A DNA stretch of 34,702 nt from Ruminococcus sp. (GTDB taxonomy: Bacteria; Bacillota; Clostridia; Oscillospirales; Acutalibacteraceae): NCBI GenBank assembly GCA_003521625.1, contig DPHV01000012.1, positions 1-34,702 of the forward strand, read 5' to 3'. Both the position numbers and the translations under genes were made by a program. Below, piece by piece: positions 15,433-22,175 of the stretch (its first letter is position 1; the number at the start of each line of letters is the position of its first letter). Under the pieces are notes generated by a model. The model worked only from the letters and a program-made list of their open reading frames with translations. It was not told the DNA's origin and made no database searches.

Positions 15433-17406
15433 TTATTTTACTATCATCTTCTGAATTTCTGTTGCGTCAAGCACATTTATTGCGCCGTCTCCGTTCACGT
15501 CACCACAGCTTACCTTTGATGGAGTAAAGTATATACTGCCAACTGCATACTTCTGAATGTCTGTTGCATCAGCAATTGACAGCTTGCCGTCTTTGTTTAC
15601 ATCGCCGAGGATCTTCTCCGACGGAGTGTAATCGTCAGCCATTTTGCTTGATAACCATGCCGCACGGCTTGTCATCCAGTCAACGCAGTAATTGTACATT
15701 CCGGTAAAGTCCTGTGTATATGTTGTTGCCTTCGAATCAACGGTATATGTTTTCGTCGTAATGTCATAATGAGCCTTTGTAAGGCTTGAATGGTCTGCTA
15801 TCCAAGAGCTTGTGTTTAACAACCAGCCGCTTTGATAATTCATCTCTGCGCTGTCTTTTAAAAGAGCATAATAATCATACGCTCTGTACATTTCTGTTGC
15901 ACTGCTTGCTTTCGGTGTACTTCTGTCGGAAGCAAAATCGTTGATAACGGGAACGAAATCCTCAAACCAAACCGAAACGGACTTTTCATAAACCTTGTTG
16001 TTGCGTGAGATAAGGTTCATTACGTTATTTATAGACCTTGAGTTTGTGCTTTTTCCCTTGTATTTGCACCACCAGCCCGAATATTCTTCATAGTCGCTTA
16101 CGCCCATATTTTTAAGCTCTCTGTCAACGCCGACTGCGTTACCGAGGGAATTATCGTAATCCCATACAGGAGAACCGTAGAATTTGTACTTACCGCTTGA
16201 ATCCTGCTTGTAAACAAAGTACAGGCTTGATACGCCTGAATCCCAATTCTTTCCAAGCTCATTTATAAGATAAATCTTTGCAAGTGACTCAACGTCGGCA
16301 TAGTCTGTCGGGTCGGAAGTTTTACCCTTAACAGAATTATAAAAAGCGTCAAACTTTTCTTTTACATATGCTTTGACTTCCTCATAGCCCGCATCTCCCT
16401 CTTCAAGCTCGGGAGCTTTAATTGTAATTTTGTTTCCGCTTGCAGACTCAACATAATAATCTTCGCCGTCCTTTGCACCTGAGTCAACCTCGCAGATAAA
16501 CGGGAAATCACCGTTTACCGTTCCGTCATCATTGAGATAAGCTGTATCGTCAACATCGCTGACGAGGTTAGAGCTACCTGTTTCAACCTTTTCAGTCATC
16601 TGGTACGAACCCCAATAGAAGCCGTTTGCATAGAAATCAACATATCTTGAATCGGAGGCATAAGGCATTCCGACTGCGTCTGCAAGGTCGTAGAGAAATC
16701 TGTTTCTTGAAAGGGAATCATCCTGATAATTTGCAAGGATAGAATACTTTTTGCCCTTTTTCATTCCTGCAATTGAAACAGCGCCACTGTATGTAATGTT
16801 GTAAGCCTTCTTGGGCTTGTCCCAGGTTGTGTTTCCTCTGCCCTTGATTTTCTTGATTGCAGTATTGTCAACGTTGCCCTTTGCATCGACAATTGCACCT
16901 GTTGCCTTTGCGCTTCTGCTTTTATCGGCGTTAAGATACTTCATAAGCTCGGTGCCGTAACCGTCTGCGTTGCTGTTGTTGATGTAAATTGCCGCTTCGG
17001 CATTTGATTTCATAAACTTCAGCGTATATGTTTTGTCCGCCGTCTTAACCGAACAGGATGAATTTACATCGTAGTCTACGGTTTTAATCTCACCCGAAGC
17101 AATATCAACTCCGTTTACATTAACAGAGGACTTGTAAGCATTGTAAATGTCAACCTTTGTACTGTCTGCCGAGGTGGGAAGAAAGAAATACTTCACGTTT
17201 GAATTAACTTCCATATAATCTTCATCGTGCTCACTCTGCCAGGCCTGCCACGCTTCGCTGTCGGTTGAGCCGGTTACTGCGTGAGCATAAAGCGCCTCAT
17301 ATGTTTCAAAAGAAACAGGTGTATCCTGAGCTGCACTTACGGAACAAACAGACAATGCGCCAAGTGCAAGAATCAGCGCAAGTATGATTGATGTTACTTT
17401 TTTCAA
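15433..17406 (-). CDS. Secreted CotH kinase-like protein with C-terminal dockerin
   Basis: 657 residues: signal peptide (about 1-26, cut after SVSA), an N-terminal region (about 27-130), a CotH domain (about 135-520) with KIKGRGNTTW (186-195), the loop RNRFLYDLAD and the metal-site motif PVWDYDNSLGN (413-423), then a type-I-like dockerin at the extreme C-terminus (about 600-657, GDVNKDGKLSIADA and GDVNGDGAINVLDA). CotH proteins of Bacillus spores are atypical protein kinases; CotH plus dockerin is known in cellulosomal ruminococci, where its role is unclear. The target here is unknown; phosphorylation of extracellular scaffold or enzyme partners is speculation. The start is TTG 17406, eight bases after AGGAG; the longer reading from 17442 has no ribosome site. 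It is divergent to a cohesin-like lipoprotein gene, which suggests a partner. Confidence 0.92.
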   Translation of the reverse strand: MKKVTSIILALILALGALSVCSVSAAQDTPVSFETYEALYAHAVTGSTDSEAWQAWQSEHDEDYMEVNSNVKYFFLPTSADSTKVDIYNAYKSSVNVNGVDIASGEIKTVDYDVNSSCSVKTADKTYTLKFMKSNAEAAIYINNSNADGYGTELMKYLNADKSRSAKATGAIVDAKGNVDNTAIKKIKGRGNTTWDKPKKAYNITYSGAVSIAGMKKGKKYSILANYQDDSLSRNRFLYDLADAVGMPYASDSRYVDFYANGFYWGSYQMTEKVETGSSNLVSDVDDTAYLNDDGTVNGDFPFICEVDSGAKDGEDYYVESASGNKITIKAPELEEGDAGYEEVKAYVKEKFDAFYNSVKGKTSDPTDYADVESLAKIYLINELGKNWDSGVSSLYFVYKQDSSGKYKFYGSPVWDYDNSLGNAVGVDRELKNMGVSDYEEYSGWWCKYKGKSTNSRSINNVMNLISRNNKVYEKSVSVWFEDFVPVINDFASDRSTPKASSATEMYRAYDYYALLKDSAEMNYQSGWLLNTSSWIADHSSLTKAHYDITTKTYTVDSKATTYTQDFTGMYNYCVDWMTSRAAWLSSKMADDYTPSEKILGDVNKDGKLSIADATDIQKYAVGSIYFTPSKVSCGDVNGDGAINVLDATEIQKMIVK

Positions 17407-17456
17407 TTTAATCACTCCTAAAATTACTAATATTGCTTGCAAATTATTGCAATTTT

Positions 17457-17485
17457 ATTGTATCATTCACAAGAATTTATTTCAA
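17457..17485 (-). promoter_or_regulatory. Promoter of the cotH-dockerin gene
   Basis: Minus-strand TTGAAA (17480-17485) and TACAAT (17457-17462) with exactly 17 bases between them. The leader is about 44 bases. Confidence 0.7.
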
Positions 17486-17506
17486 GTACATTTTTTATTA
17501 TTTAAC

Positions 17507-17553
17507 TTCACTATTTTAATGTTTAGTGAAATTATTGTGAAACTTATGTGAAA
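17507..17553. promoter_or_regulatory. GTGAA repeat cluster between divergent cotH and cohesin-like genes
   Basis: GTGAAA occurs at 17526, 17537 and 17548, exactly 11 bases apart, so the copies lie on one DNA face. The first copy also forms an inverted repeat with TTCACTA at 17507-17513 (partner TAGTGAA at 17524-17530). Another TTCAC is at 17466-17470 inside the cotH promoter. The array sits just upstream of the plus-strand -10 box (17581). It looks like an operator for a regulator that could coordinate both genes. Confidence 0.5.
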
Positions 17554-17577
17554 CCGCTTTATTTTTATATTCAACTT

Positions 17578-17586
17578 TGCTATAAT
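17578..17586 (+). promoter_or_regulatory. Extended -10 promoter of the cohesin-like lipoprotein gene
   Basis: TGC followed directly by a consensus TATAAT (17581-17586), 50 bases before the start codon. The -35 region is poor (TTTATT), which fits dependence on the extended -10 and perhaps on an activator bound to the GTGAA array. Confidence 0.65.
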
Positions 17587-17636
17587 GATTTTGTAATCCA
17601 ATCGGACGTATATTCAAAATATAAAGGAGTGGCAAA

Positions 17637-18515
17637 ATGCACAACGGAAAGGCAAAAAAATCAAAGCACATTCTGACAATTGCTCTGGCTTCGTTAATTG
17701 TACTTTCAGCAACTTCTGCGGTTGTAATGTCGGGCTGCGGAGAAAACTCTGAATCAACTAACGAAACAAAAACTGTAAGCGAAACCCAGCTTGTTACGGT
17801 AGTGGTGGACGAAACGTATGCTACCGATTCAAAAGGAAACACTGTTCCGGCAGAAAACAAAGGTTCAGATACTTCATCTAACGGGAACAGTCAGAATAGC
17901 GCAAATTCTTCATCGCAAATGACCAATAATTCAGGTTCTTCCGCTAACTCTTCGTCAGGCGGCAGTAATTCAAACAATTCTGCTTCTTCAAGCAACAACA
18001 GCGGCAACAACAATAATAACAATAACAGCAACAGTTCAGGCAACAACAGCAGTTCAAGCAGTAACAAAACAAATACGCCGAGTTCAAACACACACAAGCC
18101 TGTTACTGATTCAAATGTCTGCAATCTTGACGGAAACAAATTTGCAGTTGGTGACACTGTAACCTGTGTATACAAGCTTACCTCTCCCGAAAAGCTTGAA
18201 AACTATCAGGCTGAAATCTCTTACGATACAAAATATCTCTCTGTAAAATCCGCTTATCTTGACGGGCCTGCCGATTCGGGCGGACTGCTCAACTATAACC
18301 TGAACGGAAAAATCAAGTTCAACGGTTCAAACATTTCCAAAGGATATAATTACACCAAGGCAGATAATTTTGTTGTTGTCAATTACGAAATAAAGGCTAC
18401 GGGTTCAACTACTCCAACGTTTACCTGGATTGTTGCAACGGGATTTTCCGGAAAAGCTTATGTAAAGGATAACAAGGCAACAGGCGGGCTTAAAATTACA
18501 AAGGAATATATGTAA
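17637..18515 (+). CDS. Lipoprotein with Ser/Asn-rich linker and cohesin-like domain
   Basis: 292 residues. Basic N-terminus, hydrophobic stretch (about 11-31) and lipobox MSGC with lipidated Cys34 place it on the outer face of the membrane. Residues about 70-157 are a low-complexity Ser/Asn/Gly linker with an N7 run. Residues about 160-290 look like a cohesin: the opening FAVGDTVTCVYKL, the strand EISYDTKYLSVKSA (the cohesin F-x-Y-D-x-x-x-L element), NGKIKFNGSNIS, VVNYEIKATG and a closing strand. The length of about 130 residues fits one cohesin module. Cohesins bind dockerins, and this gene is divergent to a dockerin protein with two dockerin amylases nearby. It may be a one-site cell-surface anchor. 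The domain call rests on pattern only; another Ig-like beta-sandwich is possible. Start ATG 17637 after AAAGGAGTGG. Confidence 0.65.
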   Translation: MHNGKAKKSKHILTIALASLIVLSATSAVVMSGCGENSESTNETKTVSETQLVTVVVDETYATDSKGNTVPAENKGSDTSSNGNSQNSANSSSQMTNNSGSSANSSSGGSNSNNSASSSNNSGNNNNNNNSNSSGNNSSSSSNKTNTPSSNTHKPVTDSNVCNLDGNKFAVGDTVTCVYKLTSPEKLENYQAEISYDTKYLSVKSAYLDGPADSGGLLNYNLNGKIKFNGSNISKGYNYTKADNFVVVNYEIKATGSTTPTFTWIVATGFSGKAYVKDNKATGGLKITKEYM

Positions 18516-18532
18516 TTATCGAAATTTCATCT

Positions 18533-18571
18533 TTCAGCTGTTTTTCAGAAATGGAAAGCGGCTGAATTTTT
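18533..18571 (+). terminator. Terminator of the cohesin-like lipoprotein gene
   Basis: TTCAGCTGTTT pairs with AAGCGGCTGAA (two G-T pairs), followed by TTTTT at 18567-18571, about 20 bases after the stop. Confidence 0.7.
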
Positions 18572-18603
18572 ACGCCTTAAAAACTGTACTTATTATTTTT
18601 ATT

Positions 18604-18643
18604 AAAACTGTCTATTTTTTAATACACAGTTTTATGCTAAAAT
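18604..18643 (+). promoter_or_regulatory. Promoter and inverted repeat upstream of the pyridoxal kinase operon
   Basis: An extended -10, TGC-TAAAAT (18635-18643), lies 52 bases before the kinase start. Just upstream, AAAACTGT (18604-18611) and ACAGTTTT (18626-18633) form a perfect 8-bp inverted repeat with a 14-base spacer. Another AAAACTGT is at 18580-18587 and an AACTGT at 18646-18651. The arrangement suggests repressor control; the regulator is unknown. Confidence 0.5.
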
Positions 18644-18695
18644 TCAACTGTATTCAAAAAATTCCAAAACAATTCAAGTAAAAAGGAGGACAGTT

Positions 18696-19532
18696 ATGAT
18701 TAAGAAAGCCGCAGTCATCAACGACCTTTCAGGCTTCGGAAAATGCTCTCTGACGGCGACAATCGCTGTACTATCGGTAATGGGCATTCAGCCCTGCCCT
18801 ATGCCTACGGCTGTGCTTACAAATCAGACGGGATATAAAAATCATTACTGTATTGACCTCACCGACGAGCTTTGTCACTATAAAGAAATGTGGAGTCTTA
18901 ACAACGAAAGCTTTGACGGGATTTACTCGGGATATATCGCCGACAAAAGACAGGTTGACATAATCTTTGATTTCATCAATACATTCAGAAAAAGCAATAC
19001 GGTTGTTCTGGTTGACCCTGTTATGGGTGACAACGGCAGACTTTATTCTGCTTTCAGCAATGAAACCTGCAAAAAAGTTTGCAGTCTTGCAAGGTCAGCC
19101 GACATAATCACACCGAATCTCACCGAGCTTTGTATACTTACAGATACAGATTTTGAAAAGCTTAATTCGCACTGCGAAAGCGATGATTTTCTTAACAGAA
19201 TCAGTTATGTTGCAAAAGGTGCATTTTCCCACAGCGAACAGAAAATCGTTGTTACGGGGATTAAAAAAGGCAAATGTCTTTACAACGGCGTATTTACAAA
19301 ACAGGATTGCAGTTTTGTAAAAGCAGAATGTCACGGCGGAAGTTTTTCGGGAACAGGCGATATTTTCGCATCCATTGTATTTGCCTCTGTGGTAAACGGC
19401 GAAAGCCTTGTTTCTGCTGTTAAGAAAGCCGTTTCATTCATAGAAAAAGCAACTGCCGATACGGCAAAAGAGCCGTACGACAGAAACGACGGTATTAATT
19501 TTGAAAAATTTTTATATCAACTTCATAATTAA
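18696..19532 (+). CDS. pdxY: Pyridoxal/pyridoxamine kinase (PfkB family)
   Basis: A ribokinase-fold kinase of 278 residues that phosphorylates pyridoxal, pyridoxine or pyridoxamine, making PLP from salvaged vitamin B6. Seen: the N-terminal substrate region INDLSGFGKCSLTA (9-22), TNQTGY (42-47), the VLVDPVMGDNGRLY block (104-117), PNLTEL (140-145) and the anion-hole/catalytic motif SGTGD (218-222, base D222). The start ATG 18696 has AAAGGAGGA. It is the first gene of a three-gene operon with an ECF transporter S component 14 bases later. pdxY is the usual symbol; pdxK is the alternative. Confidence 0.9.
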   Translation: MIKKAAVINDLSGFGKCSLTATIAVLSVMGIQPCPMPTAVLTNQTGYKNHYCIDLTDELCHYKEMWSLNNESFDGIYSGYIADKRQVDIIFDFINTFRKSNTVVLVDPVMGDNGRLYSAFSNETCKKVCSLARSADIITPNLTELCILTDTDFEKLNSHCESDDFLNRISYVAKGAFSHSEQKIVVTGIKKGKCLYNGVFTKQDCSFVKAECHGGSFSGTGDIFASIVFASVVNGESLVSAVKKAVSFIEKATADTAKEPYDRNDGINFEKFLYQLHN

Positions 19533-19546
19533 CAGGAGGAAAAAGT

Positions 19547-20113
19547 ATGAACAATCAGAATGTAAAAACAAAAACAGGCTCAAATGTAAACGTAAAGCTG
19601 ATTACAATGACCGCTATGTTTGCGGCTCTTGTAACGGTTACGACTGCATTTATTAAAATCCCCTCTCCCCTCGGTTACTCACACGCAGGTGATTCAATGA
19701 TTTACCTCGGTGCAAGCATTCTTCCCGGACCGTTCGGAATTATTGCCGCATCAATCGGCGGCGCACTTGCAGACTTAATTGCAGGCTATCCGCAGTGGGC
19801 AATTCCTACGGCAATCATCAAGGCTTTCAATGCCGTTCCGTTTGTACTCTGCGCAATGATGCTTAAAAAGCACGGCAAGGACAACAAAATCATCAACATT
19901 CCCAACCTTCTTATGCTTATTCCGACAACAATGGTTACTGTCGGCGGTTACTTTATTGCAAACGGTCTTATGTACGGCTGGGCTGCTGCAATCGGCGAGC
20001 TTGCAACATGGTGGCTCCAACCCGGCGTCGGCGCTCTCATCTACATAGCAATAGGCGCAGGCCTTGACGCAATTAAATTCAAGCAGAAAATGCTCCCCGG
20101 AGTTTTGAGGTGA
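19547..20113 (+). CDS. ECF transporter substrate-binding (S) component
   Basis: 188 residues, about six membrane segments. The N-terminus before the first helix is polar (MNNQNVKTKTGSN). Typical S-component features are TMTAMFAALVTVTTAFIKIP (about 22-41) and the conserved block LGASILPGPFGIIAASIGGALADLIAGYP (about 49-77). It would capture a vitamin or small metabolite and work with the shared ECF energising module, which is not in this window. It resembles the small S-component family found next to radical SAM genes in Clostridia (TIGR04002 by memory). Its place between a B6 kinase and a radical SAM gene suggests a B6-related or pathway-specific substrate; this is inference. Confidence 0.82.
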   Translation: MNNQNVKTKTGSNVNVKLITMTAMFAALVTVTTAFIKIPSPLGYSHAGDSMIYLGASILPGPFGIIAASIGGALADLIAGYPQWAIPTAIIKAFNAVPFVLCAMMLKKHGKDNKIINIPNLLMLIPTTMVTVGGYFIANGLMYGWAAAIGELATWWLQPGVGALIYIAIGAGLDAIKFKQKMLPGVLR

Positions 20114-20117
20114 TTGT

Positions 20118-20744
20118 ATGGCAAACACAAGCGAAGAAATACTCTATGTCTACAAAGACAAGGTTTATCTTAACATAACAAACAAATGCCCTTGTGCCTG
20201 CACATTCTGCATTCGCAGTAAAAAGGACGCAATAGGCGACGCTTCTAACCTCTGGCTCAATCACAATCCGAGCTTTAAGGAGGTCAAAGCAGCAATTGAC
20301 GCATTTGATTTCACGGGATATAACGAAATAATTTTCTGTGGCTACGGCGAGCCGACAAATTCTTTTGACGTACTCGTAAAAACCGCACAGTATATCCGCA
20401 GTAAGCTTGGTATAAAAATCAGAGTTAATACAAACGGACTTGGAAATCTTGTAAACGGCAGGGATATTTCAGCGGAGCTTTGCAGTAACGTTGACGCTGT
20501 TTCAATCAGTCTTAACTGCTCAAACAAGGAGGACTACCTCAAAACAGTCCGTCCGAAGTTCGGCATTGAATCCTTTGACGAAATGCTCGACTTTGCAAAA
20601 AAGTGCAGAGCACTCACCGAAAACGTTGCGCTCTCGGTTGTTGACGTAATCGGCGAAGACGAGATTGAAAAATGCCAAAAAATTGCAGAGGGTCTGAACA
20701 TTCCGTTGCGTGTCAGAAAATATGACAACTCATCAGACAACTAA
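20118..20744 (+). CDS. Small radical SAM protein (TIGR04100-like)
   Basis: 208 residues. The iron-sulfur motif is CPCACTFC (C24, C28, C31; C-x3-C-x2-C), followed by GYGEP (SAM-binding GGE-type motif, about 75-79), the strand RVNTNGLGN (about 97-105) and VDAVSISLNCSN (about 121-132). It is a compact radical SAM barrel without a clear C-terminal accessory cluster domain. The family reaction is unknown to me. It starts at ATG 20118 only four bases after the S-component stop, with GAGGTGAT inside the previous gene, so the two are tightly coupled. I recall such small radical SAM proteins being paired with an ECF-type membrane protein. It may modify the imported compound. Confidence 0.82.
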   Translation: MANTSEEILYVYKDKVYLNITNKCPCACTFCIRSKKDAIGDASNLWLNHNPSFKEVKAAIDAFDFTGYNEIIFCGYGEPTNSFDVLVKTAQYIRSKLGIKIRVNTNGLGNLVNGRDISAELCSNVDAVSISLNCSNKEDYLKTVRPKFGIESFDEMLDFAKKCRALTENVALSVVDVIGEDEIEKCQKIAEGLNIPLRVRKYDNSSDN

Positions 20745-20771
20745 CAACACATCACCATATTTCCCATTTTC

Positions 20772-20807
20772 AAAACAGGCACCGTCAGGGTGTCTGTTTT
20801 GTTTTTT
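20772..20807 (+). terminator. Terminator of the pdxY operon
   Basis: A 12-bp stem (AAAACAGGCACC with GGTGTCTGTTTT, one G-T pair) is followed by GTTTTTT. It lies 28 bases after the radical SAM stop. Confidence 0.85.
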
Positions 20808-20886
20808 CATTCCATATTTTTAAACTAATTAAAAATCAAAATCTGCTTATAATAAAATTAATGATTCAAAAGGGCAGGTTTTTGTT

Positions 20887-21546
20887 GTGAGAAATAGGAA
20901 TTTCAGGCTTACGATGTCGCTTATCATAAACGTAATCATCATTGTTCTGGAAATAATCGGGACTACAATCTGTGCAGGCGGCACGGGGCTTGAAATGTTT
21001 AGTTTCTACACTACAGACAGCAATATTTTCGCACTGACTGTATGCATAGTTTTTGCATTTTTTACGGCTCGTTCGCTGTTTTCACCAAAAAAGCCCGATA
21101 TTCCAAAGCCCGTAAGGACGCTGAAATACATTTCTGTTTGCTGTCTGAACGTCACTTTTGTTGTGGTTGTCACAATTTTCGCGCCCGTTTCCGGCGAGGG
21201 CGGATATGAATATATGCTGTTTAACGGCGACTTCCTTTACTTTCACTTTTCCTGTCCTCTGCTTTCGCTTATTTCATTCGTGCTTTTTGAGGGCGGTACA
21301 AAATACGACGTCGGCTTATCATTTGCCGCAACAGTTCCTACCTTTATTTATGCTGTTATAGCCGTAATTCTGAATCTGCTTTACGTGATTGACGGACCTT
21401 ATCCGTTCCTGTGTATTTACGAACAGCCGCTGCACCTGTCAATTCTGTGGCTGATTTTGTTCATTGATATTGCGTTTTTGTCAGCGTCGTTTATTCAGAA
21501 ATTAGGCAGTACGTTTGCAGGCTTTTCCGAAAGAATAAAAAGTTAA
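20887..21546 (+). CDS. Six-helix integral membrane protein (Pr6Pr-like)
   Basis: 219 residues with about six hydrophobic segments (about 8-28, 44-64, 82-102, 119-139, 150-172, 187-207). The motif FYTTDSNIFAL (about 38-48) recalls the FTxQSN element of the Pr6Pr membrane protein family, but I am not certain. There is no catalytic motif or signal peptide, and the function is unknown. GTG 20887 is the likely start, with only a weak ribosome site (GGGCAGG). TATAAT at 20848-20853 may be its -10. It has terminators on both sides and so stands alone. Confidence 0.7.
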   Translation: MRNRNFRLTMSLIINVIIIVLEIIGTTICAGGTGLEMFSFYTTDSNIFALTVCIVFAFFTARSLFSPKKPDIPKPVRTLKYISVCCLNVTFVVVVTIFAPVSGEGGYEYMLFNGDFLYFHFSCPLLSLISFVLFEGGTKYDVGLSFAATVPTFIYAVIAVILNLLYVIDGPYPFLCIYEQPLHLSILWLILFIDIAFLSASFIQKLGSTFAGFSERIKS

Positions 21547-21564
21547 AAATATATATAACAAAAA

Positions 21565-21610
21565 TATGACTGCAACCAAGAGAGTTTCTCAGATTGCAGT
21601 CATAATTTTT
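21565..21610. terminator. Bidirectional terminator
   Basis: TATGACTGCAA (21565-21575) pairs with TTGCAGTCATA (21594-21604), with an A-run before it and a T-run after it. It ends both the membrane protein gene (plus) and the ABC operon (minus). Confidence 0.85.
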
Positions 21611-21617
21611 TATTCAA

Positions 21618-22160
21618 TTATTCGCCTTTAAGCACAACCGTTGTTACGATGTGATTTACGGCTTTCAGGTATTTTCCGAAAACATCCTCAGTTTTCAGCT
21701 TTAGACTTGAGGTATTCACGCAGGGGTGACAGCCGACGTATTCGTCCTTGAGCACATCTTCGTCAACAAGCAGTTTTACGTGATTGTCCTTATCGTTCAT
21801 AAGTCCCATAACGCTTACCGCACCGGGCTTTATGTCGAGATACTCAAGCATTGCGTCTGGAGATGCAAACGAAAGCCTTGCGCTATTAATCTGACTTGAA
21901 AGCTCCTTTGTTTTGAACGGCTTATCACCCGGCATCATAAGCAGATAAAAGTCTGTTTTCTGCCGGTTGCAAAGAAAAAGGTTTTTGCAGATTACCACGT
22001 CAAGCACAGCGTCAATCCTGTTGCAAGCTTCCATAGTGTCGGCGTGCTCGTGGTCTGTACGGAAATACTCAATACCAAGGCTGTCGAGTAAATCGTAAAC
22101 CCTGACTTCCCTTTCTTCCCTGCCTTCTGTATCTTCGGGACGTCCCTTGTATAACTCCAT
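21618..22160 (-). CDS. YbaK/ProX-type aminoacyl-tRNA deacylase
   Basis: 180 residues with a YbaK/EbsC fold: YDLLDSLGIEYFRTDHEHADTMEAC (about 24-48), VVICKNLFLCNRQKTDFYLLMMPG (about 55-78, with the conserved Lys-Asn-Leu-Phe-Leu) and KPGAVSVMGLMND (about 112-124). Relatives of this compact, single-domain form (PrdX/ProXp) remove mischarged Ala or Cys from tRNA-Pro in trans. It is the last gene of a GntR/ABC operon, 15 bases after the permease, an odd place for a tRNA editing factor. ATG 22160 has GAGGTTAGG upstream. The exact tRNA and amino acid cannot be read from sequence. Confidence 0.85.
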   Translation of the reverse strand: MELYKGRPEDTEGREEREVRVYDLLDSLGIEYFRTDHEHADTMEACNRIDAVLDVVICKNLFLCNRQKTDFYLLMMPGDKPFKTKELSSQINSARLSFASPDAMLEYLDIKPGAVSVMGLMNDKDNHVKLLVDEDVLKDEYVGCHPCVNTSSLKLKTEDVFGKYLKAVNHIVTTVVLKGE

Positions 22161-22175
22161 AAAACCTAACCTCGA

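Noticed and set aside
17880..18090. AAC/AGC-rich repetitive DNA as a possible repeat array
   Set aside because: It is an in-frame coding linker without a regular repeat unit; not a CRISPR or satellite.
17891..18175. 94-residue Leu-rich minus-strand reading frame
   Set aside because: It is the mirror of the Ser/Asn linker codons of the lipoprotein; low complexity, no start signal.
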